From: Arthrobacter sp. ISL-85
GTDB lineage: Bacteria; Actinomycetota; Actinomycetes; Actinomycetales; Micrococcaceae
DNA: 64,000 bases
NCBI RefSeq assembly: GCF_018613675.1
Contig: NZ_JAGGPQ010000005.1
Span: 372,001-436,000, forward strand
Direction of reading: 5' to 3'
The notes below the pieces were generated by a model. The model saw only the letters and a program-made list of their open reading frames with translations, was not told the DNA's origin and ran no database searches. Positions 16,984 to 25,212 of this stretch are shown here, one piece after another. Both the position numbers and the translations under genes were made by a program. The stretch's first letter is position 1, and every line of letters begins with the position of its first letter.

Positions 16984-18228
16984 ATGACCAGCACGCACGC
17001 CACCCCAGCGGGCACGGCCCACCGTGCCCGCTCCGTTGCCGGGCATCTGGCTGCCGTCACGCATCTTCTGGCCCCGCTCGCGGCAGAATCCCGTGCTGAA
17101 GTTGTTCCCCTTCCTGATGCCCTGGGCCGGGCGCTGGTGCATGGATTCCTGGCGCCGCTCAGCCTTCCGCCTTTCGCCAATTCCCAGATGGACGGTTATG
17201 CCGTCAGTTCCGCGGACATTCCCGACGGCGGCGCCGACCTTCGCATCATGCCCCCCGTTCCCGCCGGGTCAAGCCCGCAGCCGCTTGAGCCCGGGAGTGC
17301 GGTGCCCATCATGACCGGTGCCATGATCCCCGCGGGGGCTGACGCCGTCGTGCCCATCGAAAAGGCCGCACCGGACCGCTTCCTGGAACCCGGCCACACC
17401 GGACCAGTGAAACTGCCTGCCACCGCGCCAGGGACGTACGTCCGCGCGGCCGGCAGCGACATTGCAACGGGGGAGCGGGCCCTGGCCGCCCGGACCTGCC
17501 TGGGGCCGGCACAGCTGGGGCTGCTCGCAGCCCTTGGCATGTCTGCGGTGGAGGTCTACCGGGCCGTGACCGTCCTGCTCGTCACCACGGGGGACGAGGT
17601 AGTTGAACCGGGCCGTGCGCTGCCGGAGGGCAAGATCTACGACTCCAACGGAACCCTCCTGGAAGGGGCCATGAAGCAGGCGGGCGTCACTGTCCGCCGC
17701 GCGGGTATTTCCACCGACAACCCGGCAGAACTCCAGGCACTGCTGCGAACCGCGGGCCAAGACGTGGACCTGATCGTCACCACCGGCGGGGTCAGCAAAG
17801 GCGCGTATGAGGTGGTGCGGCAGGCCATGGCGGACCAGCCCGTCGACTTCCTGCACGTCGCCATGCAGCCGGGCGGCCCCCAGGGGATCGGCATGTTCGA
17901 CGGCGTCCCCTTCCTTGGGTTTCCCGGCAATCCGGTCAGCTGCCTGGTGTCCTTCGAGATGTTCCTCCGTCCAGCCCTGTCGGCGTTGCTCGGGGCACCG
18001 GCACCCAGGCTGCCCCTGCGGGCCCGGCTCGCCCAGCCGCTCGCGTCCCCCGGCTCCAAGCACCAGGTCCGGCGTGGAATCCTGCAGCCGGACGGGATGG
18101 TACGGCTGGAAGGTGGCGAGAGCTCGCACCTGATGCACGCCCTTGCGGGATCGAACGTCCTGGTTCACGTGCCTGTCGGCGTAACGGACCTCGCCGCCGG
18201 CGACGAGGTGGAAGTATGGATGCTGTGA
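16984..18228 (+). CDS. moeA: Molybdopterin molybdenumtransferase MoeA
   Basis: Inserts molybdenum into adenylylated molybdopterin. The 414-aa protein has the MoeA landmarks [72 protein letters not shown] and GFPGNPVSC, followed by the C-terminal domain IV. The stop lies 13 nt inside moaC, so translation is coupled. It follows the oxidoreductase gene directly. Confidence 0.95.
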   Translation: MTSTHATPAGTAHRARSVAGHLAAVTHLLAPLAAESRAEVVPLPDALGRALVHGFLAPLSLPPFANSQMDGYAVSSADIPDGGADLRIMPPVPAGSSPQPLEPGSAVPIMTGAMIPAGADAVVPIEKAAPDRFLEPGHTGPVKLPATAPGTYVRAAGSDIATGERALAARTCLGPAQLGLLAALGMSAVEVYRAVTVLLVTTGDEVVEPGRALPEGKIYDSNGTLLEGAMKQAGVTVRRAGISTDNPAELQALLRTAGQDVDLIVTTGGVSKGAYEVVRQAMADQPVDFLHVAMQPGGPQGIGMFDGVPFLGFPGNPVSCLVSFEMFLRPALSALLGAPAPRLPLRARLAQPLASPGSKHQVRRGILQPDGMVRLEGGESSHLMHALAGSNVLVHVPVGVTDLAAGDEVEVWML

Positions 18229-18707
18229 ACGCAGAACAGACCCCCGCACTGACCCACCTGCGCAAGGACGGCAGCGCCCAGATGGTGGATGTTTCCGGCA
18301 AGGCAGAAACAACCCGCGAGGCTACGGCCACCGCCACGGTACGAACCACAGCCGAAGTCATGCAGCTGCTGGGTACCGGCGGGCTCCCCAAAGGAGACGC
18401 CCTGGCTGTTGCCCGCGTGGCCGGCATCATGGCCGCCAAGAAGACCCCGGAGCTTATTCCGCTCTGCCATCCGCTGCCCCTCTCCAAAGTCACCGTCGAT
18501 TTCGAGCTCGCCGTCGACGCCGTGGCCATCAGCTCCACCGTCAAGACCCGCGGCGTCACCGGCGTGGAAATGGAGGCCCTGACCGCGGCATCGGTGGCAG
18601 CCCTCAGCGTCTACGACATGATCAAAGCCGTGGACAAACATGCCGTCCTGACCGACATCAAGGTGCTGGCCAAGAGTGGCGGCAAGAGCGGAGACTGGGC
18701 CCTGTGA
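18216..18707 (+). CDS. moaC: Cyclic pyranopterin monophosphate synthase MoaC
   Basis: Acts after MoaA to form cyclic pyranopterin monophosphate (precursor Z). The 163-aa protein contains [42 protein letters not shown] and the catalytic lysine region YDMIKAVDK. It overlaps moeA by 13 nt and the next gene by 4 nt (GTGA), showing tight coupling. Confidence 0.96.
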   Translation: MDAVNAEQTPALTHLRKDGSAQMVDVSGKAETTREATATATVRTTAEVMQLLGTGGLPKGDALAVARVAGIMAAKKTPELIPLCHPLPLSKVTVDFELAVDAVAISSTVKTRGVTGVEMEALTAASVAALSVYDMIKAVDKHAVLTDIKVLAKSGGKSGDWAL

Positions 18708-19228
18708 CCACAACCTTCAGCGCCGCCGAACCCCACCGGCACGGCGACGCGCAGGGGCGGAAGGCCGGCGTCGTGATCGCTTCCACCCGCGCCGCCGCGG
18801 GCATCTACGACGACGAAACCGGGCCCATCATCACCGACTGGCTTACCGAGCACGGCTTCGACGTGTTCCCGGCCATGGTGGTTCCCGACGGCGATTCCGT
18901 GGGCGCTGCCATCCGCGCGCTCCTCACCCAGCACCCCGCCGTCGTCATTACCAGTGGCGGCACCGGGCTCAGCCCGGACGACCGGACGCCAGACGTCACC
19001 CTGCCGCTGCTGGACCGGGAAATACCGGGCATCATGGAGGCGATCAGGCGCGCCGGTGCCGCCAAGACCCCGCTGGCCGCCCTCAGCAGGGGGCACGCCG
19101 GGGCCGCAGGCCGGACCTTCGTCGTGAACCTGCCCGGGTCTCCGAAGGGCGTCATGGACGGCCTTACCGTCCTGGACCCGGTGATCGGGCATCTCTGCGA
19201 CCAGTTGGAAGGTGGACATGGGCACTGA
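18704..19228 (+). CDS. mogA: Molybdopterin adenylyltransferase, MogA/MoaB family
   Basis: Adenylylates molybdopterin before molybdenum insertion. The 174-aa protein has the MoCF-biosynthesis motifs [26 protein letters not shown] and the C-terminal [12 protein letters not shown] start overlapping the moaC stop. MogA and MoaB cannot be separated by sequence alone; in this operon the adenylyltransferase role is the obvious one. Confidence 0.9.
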   Translation: MTTTFSAAEPHRHGDAQGRKAGVVIASTRAAAGIYDDETGPIITDWLTEHGFDVFPAMVVPDGDSVGAAIRALLTQHPAVVITSGGTGLSPDDRTPDVTLPLLDREIPGIMEAIRRAGAAKTPLAALSRGHAGAAGRTFVVNLPGSPKGVMDGLTVLDPVIGHLCDQLEGGHGH

Positions 19229-19694
19229 AGCATTCGAGGTAGTACGGGCCGTCCTCAGCCCGGACCCCATCTCCGTGGACCAGGCCATCGCCGCGGTGGA
19301 AAGCGACACGGCCGGCGCAGTGGTCAGCTTCAGCGGTGTGGTGCGCAACCACGACGGCGGCAAGGCCGTCGAGCGCCTCAGCTACAGTGCGCACCCCTCG
19401 GCGCACCAAGTGATTGCCGACGTCGTCGCGCGCCTGGTTGCCGAGCAGGACACTGCCGGGGATGCCGCGCGGGCGACCGGGACCGGGCAGCCCGTCCGCA
19501 TCTGGGCGGCGCACCGGATCGGAATGCTGGAAATCGGGGACCCGGCCCTGGTATGCGCGGTATCCGCTGCGCACCGCGGGCAGGCGTTCGCCGTCTGCTC
19601 CGAGCTGGTGGACCGGATCAAGGAGCAGGTGCCCATCTGGAAGGAACAGTTCTTCTCGGACGGCACGGTGGAATGGGTTGGCGCCGGCAGCTGA
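19218..19694 (+). CDS. moaE: Molybdopterin synthase catalytic subunit MoaE
   Basis: Large subunit of molybdopterin synthase and partner of MoaD (13714). The 158-aa protein has GAVVSFSGVVRNHDGGK, LSYSAHPSAHQ, AAHRIGMLEIGD and the catalytic lysine region RIKEQVPIWKEQ. The start is ATG 19218, with GGAAGG 5 nt upstream; GTG 19212 is possible. It overlaps mogA by 11 nt and is the last gene of the Moco operon. Confidence 0.95.
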   Translation: MGTEAFEVVRAVLSPDPISVDQAIAAVESDTAGAVVSFSGVVRNHDGGKAVERLSYSAHPSAHQVIADVVARLVAEQDTAGDAARATGTGQPVRIWAAHRIGMLEIGDPALVCAVSAAHRGQAFAVCSELVDRIKEQVPIWKEQFFSDGTVEWVGAGS

Positions 19695-19804
19695 CGCTGC
19701 ACCATGCCGGGCAGCGGTCCAGGCTGTCCCGCACCGGCCGGGCGGTTCTCCGGATTGCGAGGTAATGCAGGCGGCCCGGTTCCTGCACCCACCACCGGCG
19801 CCGG

Positions 19805-19810
19805 TAGGGT
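19805..19810 (+). promoter_or_regulatory. -10 element of dapB
   Basis: TAGGGT ends 7 nt before the dapB ATG; leaderless type. A weak TTCCTG lies 19 nt upstream. Confidence 0.45.
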
Positions 19811-19817
19811 TAATGCC

Positions 19818-20588
19818 ATGACCGAACAACACTCCGTTCCCAAGCTGGTGGCCGTCCTTGGCGCCAATGGACGCATGGGTGCCGAGGCCGTCAAGGCCAT
19901 CGATGCCGCGCCCGACATGAAGCTCGTCGCAGCCCTGGGACGGGGTGACTCGCTGGAGCAGCTGCAAGCCTCAGGTGCCCGGTACATGGTGGACCTGACG
20001 GTTCCCGAAAGCACCGAAGCGAACGTCCGCTTCGCCGTCGAGCATGGCATCCACGCCGTGGTGGGAACCACGGGCTGGGACGCGGGGCGGCTGTCCGCGC
20101 TGGAGTCCCTGCTGGCAGGGCACCCGGACACCGGCGTGCTCATCGCACCCAACTTCGCCCTCGGCTCGGTGCTGGCCTCGGCCTTCGCTGCGAGGGCGTC
20201 CAAGTACTTCGAGTCGGTGGAGATCATCGAGTTGCACCATCCGGACAAGGTGGACGCTCCTTCCGGGACCGCGGTCCGTACCGCAGAGCTGATCGCCGCC
20301 GAACGCCGTGCAGCGCACGTTCCGCCCAGCCCCGATGCAACCACCAGCGAACGTGGGGGGGCGCGCGGCTGTGAAGTGGACGGCGTACGGGTCCACAGCG
20401 TCCGGCTCCGCGGCCTCGTTGCACACCAGGAAGTGCTGCTGGGCGGCCCCGGTGAGCAGCTGACCTTCCGCCACGATTCCTTCGACCGCGCCTCGTTCAT
20501 GCCGGGGGTGCTCCTGGGCGTACGTAACGTCGCGGCACACCCGGGCCTGACCGTCGGCCTGGACGGTTACCTGGATTTGGGGCTCTAG
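19818..20588 (+). CDS. dapB: 4-Hydroxy-tetrahydrodipicolinate reductase
   Basis: Second enzyme of the diaminopimelate/lysine branch, NAD(P)H-dependent. The 256-aa protein has the dinucleotide motif GANGRMG at the N-terminus, VVGTTGW, APNFALG and the catalytic ELHHPDKVDAPSGTA with His140, His141 and Lys144. The start is fixed by the family N-terminus and by the -10 element directly in front. dapA and dapF are also in this window. Confidence 0.96.
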   Translation: MTEQHSVPKLVAVLGANGRMGAEAVKAIDAAPDMKLVAALGRGDSLEQLQASGARYMVDLTVPESTEANVRFAVEHGIHAVVGTTGWDAGRLSALESLLAGHPDTGVLIAPNFALGSVLASAFAARASKYFESVEIIELHHPDKVDAPSGTAVRTAELIAAERRAAHVPPSPDATTSERGGARGCEVDGVRVHSVRLRGLVAHQEVLLGGPGEQLTFRHDSFDRASFMPGVLLGVRNVAAHPGLTVGLDGYLDLGL

Positions 20589-20591
20589 GCC

Positions 20592-21065
20592 TTGAACAGT
20601 TTCCTTGCCGGCTTCCGGATGAACCGAACCAAGATCTGGGTGGGCGCGGTAACGCTGTTGCTGGTCTTCTACCTGGTGGTGTCCTTCCAGCGCTCCCTCC
20701 TGCTCCTGACGGACAGCAACCTGACCGCCAAGGCCATCGGCGCCGCCTACCTGGTGTTGCCCATTGTTGGCGCCTGGGCTTTGATTCGCGAGCTGATGTT
20801 CGGTGCCCGCACAGAACAGATGGCCAAGGTCCTCGAGGCTGAAGGCGGCCTTCCGGTGGACGAACTCCCACGCACGCCGGGCGGCCGCATAGTCCGGGCC
20901 GCAGCGGATGCCGAGTTCGAAAAATACCGGGCCGAAGCCGAGGCAGCTCCCGACGACTGGCGTTCCTGGTTCCGGTTGAGCTGCGCCTACGATGCCGCCG
21001 GGGACCGCAAACGTGCGCGGGCATCCATGCGTGACGCCATGAGGCTTTACACCACCGCGTCCTAG
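20592..21065 (+). CDS. Conserved membrane protein with tetratricopeptide-like tail
   Basis: 157 residues: two hydrophobic helices (about 13-32 and 45-66), then a helical soluble tail with PDDWRSWFRLSCAYDAAGDRKRARASMRDA, which reads like one TPR-type helical pair. The function is not recognised; a protein of this kind commonly follows dapB in actinobacteria. TTG 20592 lies 3 nt after the dapB stop; ATG 20619 is an alternative that removes nine residues. Confidence 0.75.
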   Translation: MNSFLAGFRMNRTKIWVGAVTLLLVFYLVVSFQRSLLLLTDSNLTAKAIGAAYLVLPIVGAWALIRELMFGARTEQMAKVLEAEGGLPVDELPRTPGGRIVRAAADAEFEKYRAEAEAAPDDWRSWFRLSCAYDAAGDRKRARASMRDAMRLYTTAS

Positions 21066-21291
21066 AACCGGTCCTTCGCGAGGCTTGTTCCAGGCTTCGC
21101 CGTGGCTGGCTTCCTGCGATGGGCATTTCTGCCCATCGCAGTTCTGTGCCGCCCCCGGTAGGTTCATTCAGTAAAACTCTTTAGCTTTGGGGGAAAGCAT
21201 GAGGTTGGCGGTGTCCATGCCATGGGCGTGGTTCAGCGGCTCCTCGGGCAACGATCCCGGGCAGCCGCATCCCTGGACAGAAGGACCATCC

Positions 21292-22284
21292 ATGAGCCAC
21301 CCGAATTTCCCCCGCCCGCCGCAGAGCGGACCTGCCGCTCCGCCAATTCCGCCACCGTCCACGTTTGGGGCACAGCCCACCTTTGGCGGGCAGTACCCCA
21401 CAGGCCCGCAGGCGGAATACCACCCGGGGCCCCACGGCAGTGCTCCCTCCGCCGGCGGGCCGCGGAAGTCCTTTATGACCACCTGGATCCTGTCGCTCCT
21501 GCTGGGTACATTCGGTGCGGACCGCTTCTACCTTGGCAAGATCGGCTCCGGCGTCGCCAAACTGCTGACGGCCGGCGGCCTTGGCATCTGGGCCATCGTG
21601 GATTTGGTCGTGACATTGACGGGAAACACCAGGGACAAGGATGGGCGCCCGCTGGCGGGCTACCCGGAGAACAAAAAGAAGGCCTGGATCATCACCGGCG
21701 TCGTCTGGCTCGTGAGCATTATCACCGGAATCCTGCTGACCATCATGTCCATGGCCATGGTCGCTGCCGCCCTTGAGCACCGAAAGATCACGGCGGCTCC
21801 CCAGCTTCCGTCGGCCTCCCAGGCTGCGCCCGCCCCGTCAAATGGATCCACACTGGGCGGTTCCGCCCCGCCGGGTGGAACCACGCCGGGCGGTTCCGGT
21901 GCAAACTCTTTCGTGGCCACGGTGTCTGAAGGCAACACGGTGAAGGTTAGCGTCCTCGACTCCATTTACACGGCCGAAATACCCGGCATGACCTACATGC
22001 AGCCGAAGAATGGCGGTTTCCTGGCGGTCAAGGTTTCGTGGGAGACGCTGACCGGAAGCAGCTTCTCCAGCCCATCGAATTTCAAGGTCTATGACGCCGA
22101 GGGCAAAGAGGGTGAACTGGTCTACCTGGACGATGGGCTGGGGGCCCTGCCCTCTGATGAGGTAGGTGCCGGCGACCTGCGCCAGGGCGTCATCGCGTTT
22201 GACGTGACGAAGGGGCCTGTCCAGGTTGTTGTCAACGATGACTATGGCGACAAGACGGCCACCTTCACGCTGACTCCGCACTAG
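21292..22284 (+). CDS. TM2-domain membrane protein with C-terminal extracellular domain
   Basis: About 330 residues. A Pro/Gly-rich cytoplasmic head of about 60 residues is followed by a TM2 domain (GTFGADRFYLGKIGSGVAKLL), whose two helices are joined by the DRF-type turn, and one more helix. A Ser/Gly/Pro linker with GGSAPPGGTTPGG comes next, then a beta-rich C-terminal domain resembling DUF4352/Telokin-like domains. ATG 21292 has AAGGA 6 nt upstream; ATG 21199 or TTG 21187 would add about 31-35 residues. Function unknown. A strong terminator follows. Confidence 0.8.
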   Translation: MSHPNFPRPPQSGPAAPPIPPPSTFGAQPTFGGQYPTGPQAEYHPGPHGSAPSAGGPRKSFMTTWILSLLLGTFGADRFYLGKIGSGVAKLLTAGGLGIWAIVDLVVTLTGNTRDKDGRPLAGYPENKKKAWIITGVVWLVSIITGILLTIMSMAMVAAALEHRKITAAPQLPSASQAAPAPSNGSTLGGSAPPGGTTPGGSGANSFVATVSEGNTVKVSVLDSIYTAEIPGMTYMQPKNGGFLAVKVSWETLTGSSFSSPSNFKVYDAEGKEGELVYLDDGLGALPSDEVGAGDLRQGVIAFDVTKGPVQVVVNDDYGDKTATFTLTPH

Positions 22285-22313
22285 CAGGCCACGCAGGCAC
22301 CCGGATAAAGGAA

Positions 22314-22351
22314 GGAACCCGTGGCCCACCTTGTGGTGGGCCACGGGTTCC
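22314..22351. terminator. Bidirectional terminator
   Basis: A perfect 17-bp stem, GGAACCCGTGGCCCACC with GGTGGGCCACGGGTTCC, around the loop TTGT, followed by TTTT. On the other strand the stem is followed by TTCCTTTAT. It serves the TM2 gene and the convergent minus-strand gene. Confidence 0.92.
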
Positions 22352-22395
22352 TTTTCATTCCAGGTGACGCCCGCAGGCCAGGTCCAAAACCCGTG

Positions 22396-23631
22396 TCAGG
22401 ACAAGGCCTTGAGGCCGCCCCGGCCCACCAGGCTCGCCGCATGGCCTGCCCACTCCAGGGGGCCGCGCCACGACAGCCGGGCAAAGACAATGCCGACAGT
22501 GATGGCGGCGGCAGCCTGGGCAAAGAACATCCCGTCCTCGGTCCAGCCGGCGGGCAGGGGCTTCAGGTAGAAGCCGGACACCACCCAGACGTGGATGGTG
22601 TACAGGGTCAGCGTCATGGCGCCGGCTCCCCGCAGCGGCAGCAGCAGGTCCAGGTCCACCCACTCAGCGAGGCGCCCCAGGAGCAGGCATGCGCCGATGA
22701 CGGCCGCCGCCACAGCTGAGGTGTGCAGCAGGTCAAGCGGAGTGGCCGAATGCGGTGCGGCCGACGCCAGCCACCACCACGATCCCTCTTGGGAAATGCC
22801 GGTCAGGTTCACCTGCAGAACGCTGCCCAGCGGGTAACCCGGTGAATTGAGGGCCTTCTCCAGCGCTGCCCGGCCGCCCCAGTCCTCCATAGCCGCGGTA
22901 CCCAGGGTCTTGGCCGCCACGGCCACCACCGTTCCGCCCACCAGCAACAGCACGGGGACCAGCGCCTTGGCGAGGACCAGGCGGCCGATCGCGAGCCCCA
23001 CCAGCAGGTAGGACAGCCACTGGAACACAGGGTAGTAACCGGTGAAGAAAACGTCCGCGAGCAGCCGGAAAGGCGTTCCCAGGTCTTCCCAGCTTGGGTT
23101 GTGGCCCAGCTTCAGGGGTGGTTCAGGGGCAAGCAACCAGGGCCGCAACAGGTATGCCAGCACCGGCGCGGCAAGGATCCAGCCAGCAGCCCATGCGCAC
23201 AGCGGCTTCGCGCCAAGCCCCAGGAAGGGGAGGATGCACTGGAACAGCACGGCGTAGTGGACCAGGATAATGGCCACATTCACTTCCAGGCCGCCCAAGG
23301 TAAGTCCGACGGCGGCAATCACCAGGGCGCGCAGCGCCACGCCCCGACGGGCCGCGGAGAGTTCGGTGCCGTCGAACGGCTTGTTCTTGCCGGTGGACAG
23401 GGCAAGTCCAACGCCGGCCAACACGGCGAAGAGAGCTGCGGCCCGCCCTGAGAAGGTGAGGCCGATCCAGGTTGGCGTGAGGTTTGCATTCGATTCGAAC
23501 GTCGGCAGCAGGTGGGTGGCCATCATGCCCAGCAGCGCCAAGCCCCGGGCCGCGTCGATTCCCCGAAGGCGTCCCGGTTGTTGCCGGCCCGGGGCCTTGC
23601 GGGACCGGGTGGCCGGGGTTCGGGACGTCAT
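22396..23631 (-). CDS. DUF418 / heparan-glucosaminide acetyltransferase-like membrane protein
   Basis: 411 residues with about ten hydrophobic helices. The N-terminus RLRGIDAARGLALLGMMATHLLP is the signature of the HGSNAT/DUF1624 acyltransferase-like family, and the C-terminal GPLEWAGHAASL matches DUF418. Such proteins are thought to move acyl groups across the membrane, but the substrate here is unknown. ATG at 23631. The gene is divergent from the 13E12 remnant, with a LexA box between them. Confidence 0.85.
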   Translation of the reverse strand: MTSRTPATRSRKAPGRQQPGRLRGIDAARGLALLGMMATHLLPTFESNANLTPTWIGLTFSGRAAALFAVLAGVGLALSTGKNKPFDGTELSAARRGVALRALVIAAVGLTLGGLEVNVAIILVHYAVLFQCILPFLGLGAKPLCAWAAGWILAAPVLAYLLRPWLLAPEPPLKLGHNPSWEDLGTPFRLLADVFFTGYYPVFQWLSYLLVGLAIGRLVLAKALVPVLLLVGGTVVAVAAKTLGTAAMEDWGGRAALEKALNSPGYPLGSVLQVNLTGISQEGSWWWLASAAPHSATPLDLLHTSAVAAAVIGACLLLGRLAEWVDLDLLLPLRGAGAMTLTLYTIHVWVVSGFYLKPLPAGWTEDGMFFAQAAAAITVGIVFARLSWRGPLEWAGHAASLVGRGGLKALS

Positions 23632-23723
23632 GAGCAGATCGTCTCACATGCAGTGGCGGCCTTGCTGCCAAGCAGGGAACGACAGTGCTCGAGGCTGAGG
23701 TCGAGGGACCGCGGGCCTTGTAT

Positions 23724-23739
23724 TCGAATATATGTTCGA
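23724..23739. promoter_or_regulatory. LexA (SOS) box
   Basis: TCGAATATATGTTCGA matches the actinobacterial box TCGAACANNTGTTCGA at all fixed positions but one. It lies 14 nt upstream of the 13E12 remnant. Confidence 0.85.
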
Positions 23740-23752
23740 ATAGCATGGCTGT

Positions 23753-24205
23753 ATGGAGATGACATCATCGGGAGCGCCCGCACCCCAGGGGCGCCGGCAG
23801 CCGGGAAACCTGCAGCCGGGAAACCTGCAGCCGGGGAGCCTGTCGGACGGACCCAGCCCGGCCGGCCGTCCACCTGGAGATCCTGACGCCGCAGCGGGGC
23901 CGCTGAGGGCTATGAGCCCGGGAGTCGTGGACTACCTGTTCCGCCAGCTTGTCTCCGGGCGGCCGGCCGAGGATGTCGCGTGGGAGCGGGAAGGCATCAG
24001 CCTTGCTGCCCAGCCGGAGGGAGCGGAACTGGCGCGCCGGCTTGCGGAAACGGATCTCGACGCCCTGACGCCCACGGAGTTGTTCCACTACGTGCGGGCG
24101 GCGCAGCGGCTCGCATCCTGGGCAGAGGGCCTCCGGCAGTCCGCTCTCGGCCGCTATTGCCATGCCGGAGTGGACGCGCCACGGCCAGGGCGGCGCAGTA
24201 TTTGA
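23753..24205 (+). pseudogene. Truncated 13E12 (DUF222) gene remnant
   Basis: Open frame of 150 residues. Residues 55-138, with VVDYLFRQL, AAQPEGAELARRLAETDL and FHYVRAAQRLASWAEGLRQSALGRY, read like the N-terminal part of 13E12/DUF222 proteins. The frame then runs into unrelated sequence and stops, with no DUF222 core or HNH module before dapA. The start region has a 15-bp perfect tandem repeat. The SOS box in front is intact, so the remnant may still be transcribed. I infer a deletion that joined the gene to the dapA promoter region. Confidence 0.7.
23804..23833 (+). repeat. 15-bp tandem duplication in the 13E12 remnant
   Basis: The unit CCGGGAAACCTGCAG occurs twice in a row and encodes QPGNLQPGN. 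Positions are accurate to a few bases. Confidence 0.8.
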
Positions 24206-24250
24206 CGCTCGTCACGCCCGTGGCATTGTCCTAACCAGCCAGGGACAGGG

Positions 24251-24256
24251 TAACGT
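24251..24256 (+). promoter_or_regulatory. -10 element of dapA
   Basis: TAACGT ends 7 nt before the dapA ATG. No ribosome binding site is present between, which supports a leaderless mRNA. Confidence 0.5.
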
Positions 24257-24263
24257 TTTTTCC

Positions 24264-25172
24264 ATGGCTGACTCTTCCGCGCACATCCCTGCCCTCGGTA
24301 CCCTCCTGACCGCCATGGTCACGCCGTTCACCAAGGACGGCGCAGTGGATTACGATCAGGCGGCAGCGCTGGCCAGCAAGCTGGTCGACGACGGCTGTGA
24401 CGGCCTGGTGGTCACCGGCACCACCGGCGAGACCTCCACGCTGACGGACGAAGAGAACCTCGGTATGTTCCGCGCCGTCAAAGACGCCGTGGGCGGCCGG
24501 GCGGCCATCATTGCCGGTACCGGCACCAACGACACCGCGCACTCGGTCCACCTTTCCCAGCAGGCAGCTGCCCTCGGCGTCGACGGCCTCCTCCTGGTGA
24601 CCCCGTACTACAACAAGCCCAGCCAGGCCGGCGTCCGCGCCCACTTCGAGACCATCGCCTCCGCCGTGGACGTACCCGTCATGCTCTACGACATCCCCGG
24701 CCGCTCCTCCATCCCGATCGAAGCCGACACCATGATCCGGCTGGCACAGCACCCCAACATCGTCGCCGTCAAGGACGCCAAGGCGGATCTCACTGCAGCC
24801 ACGCGCGTCATGGCGGAAACCGACCTCCTGTTCTACTCGGGCGATGACGGGCTGACCCTTCCCTGGATGGCGCTGGGCGCCGTCGGCCTTGTCGGTGTCA
24901 CCACCCACGTTGCCACCCGCCGCTTCCGTGAGCTCATCGACGCCGTGAACGCCAACGACCTTGGGACTGCACGCAAGATCAACTTCGAGCTGCAGCCTGT
25001 GGTGCGCGCAACCATGACCCGCGTCCAGGGCGCCGTGGCGGCCAAACAGATTCTTAAATGGCAGGGAGTCCTGCCCAACTCGATTGTCCGTTTGCCCCTC
25101 GTGGAGCCGGACGAAGCCGAGATCGAAACCATCCGCGGGGATTTGGCGGAAGCTGGGCTGGTCTTCTCCTGA
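24264..25172 (+). CDS. dapA: 4-Hydroxy-tetrahydrodipicolinate synthase
   Basis: Class I aldolase that condenses pyruvate and aspartate semialdehyde, the entry to lysine/DAP synthesis. The 302-aa protein has GTTGETSTLTDEE, VTPYYNKPSQ, YDIPGRS with Tyr142, and VAVKDAKAD with the Schiff-base Lys170. The ATG at 24264 matches the family N-terminus; a longer frame upstream is not conserved. RNase J follows after 40 nt. Confidence 0.96.
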   Translation: MADSSAHIPALGTLLTAMVTPFTKDGAVDYDQAAALASKLVDDGCDGLVVTGTTGETSTLTDEENLGMFRAVKDAVGGRAAIIAGTGTNDTAHSVHLSQQAAALGVDGLLLVTPYYNKPSQAGVRAHFETIASAVDVPVMLYDIPGRSSIPIEADTMIRLAQHPNIVAVKDAKADLTAATRVMAETDLLFYSGDDGLTLPWMALGAVGLVGVTTHVATRRFRELIDAVNANDLGTARKINFELQPVVRATMTRVQGAVAAKQILKWQGVLPNSIVRLPLVEPDEAEIETIRGDLAEAGLVFS

Positions 25173-25212
25173 GGCTAAGACCAGCATCCTTCCGCCTGGA
25201 AAGAAGTGCACT

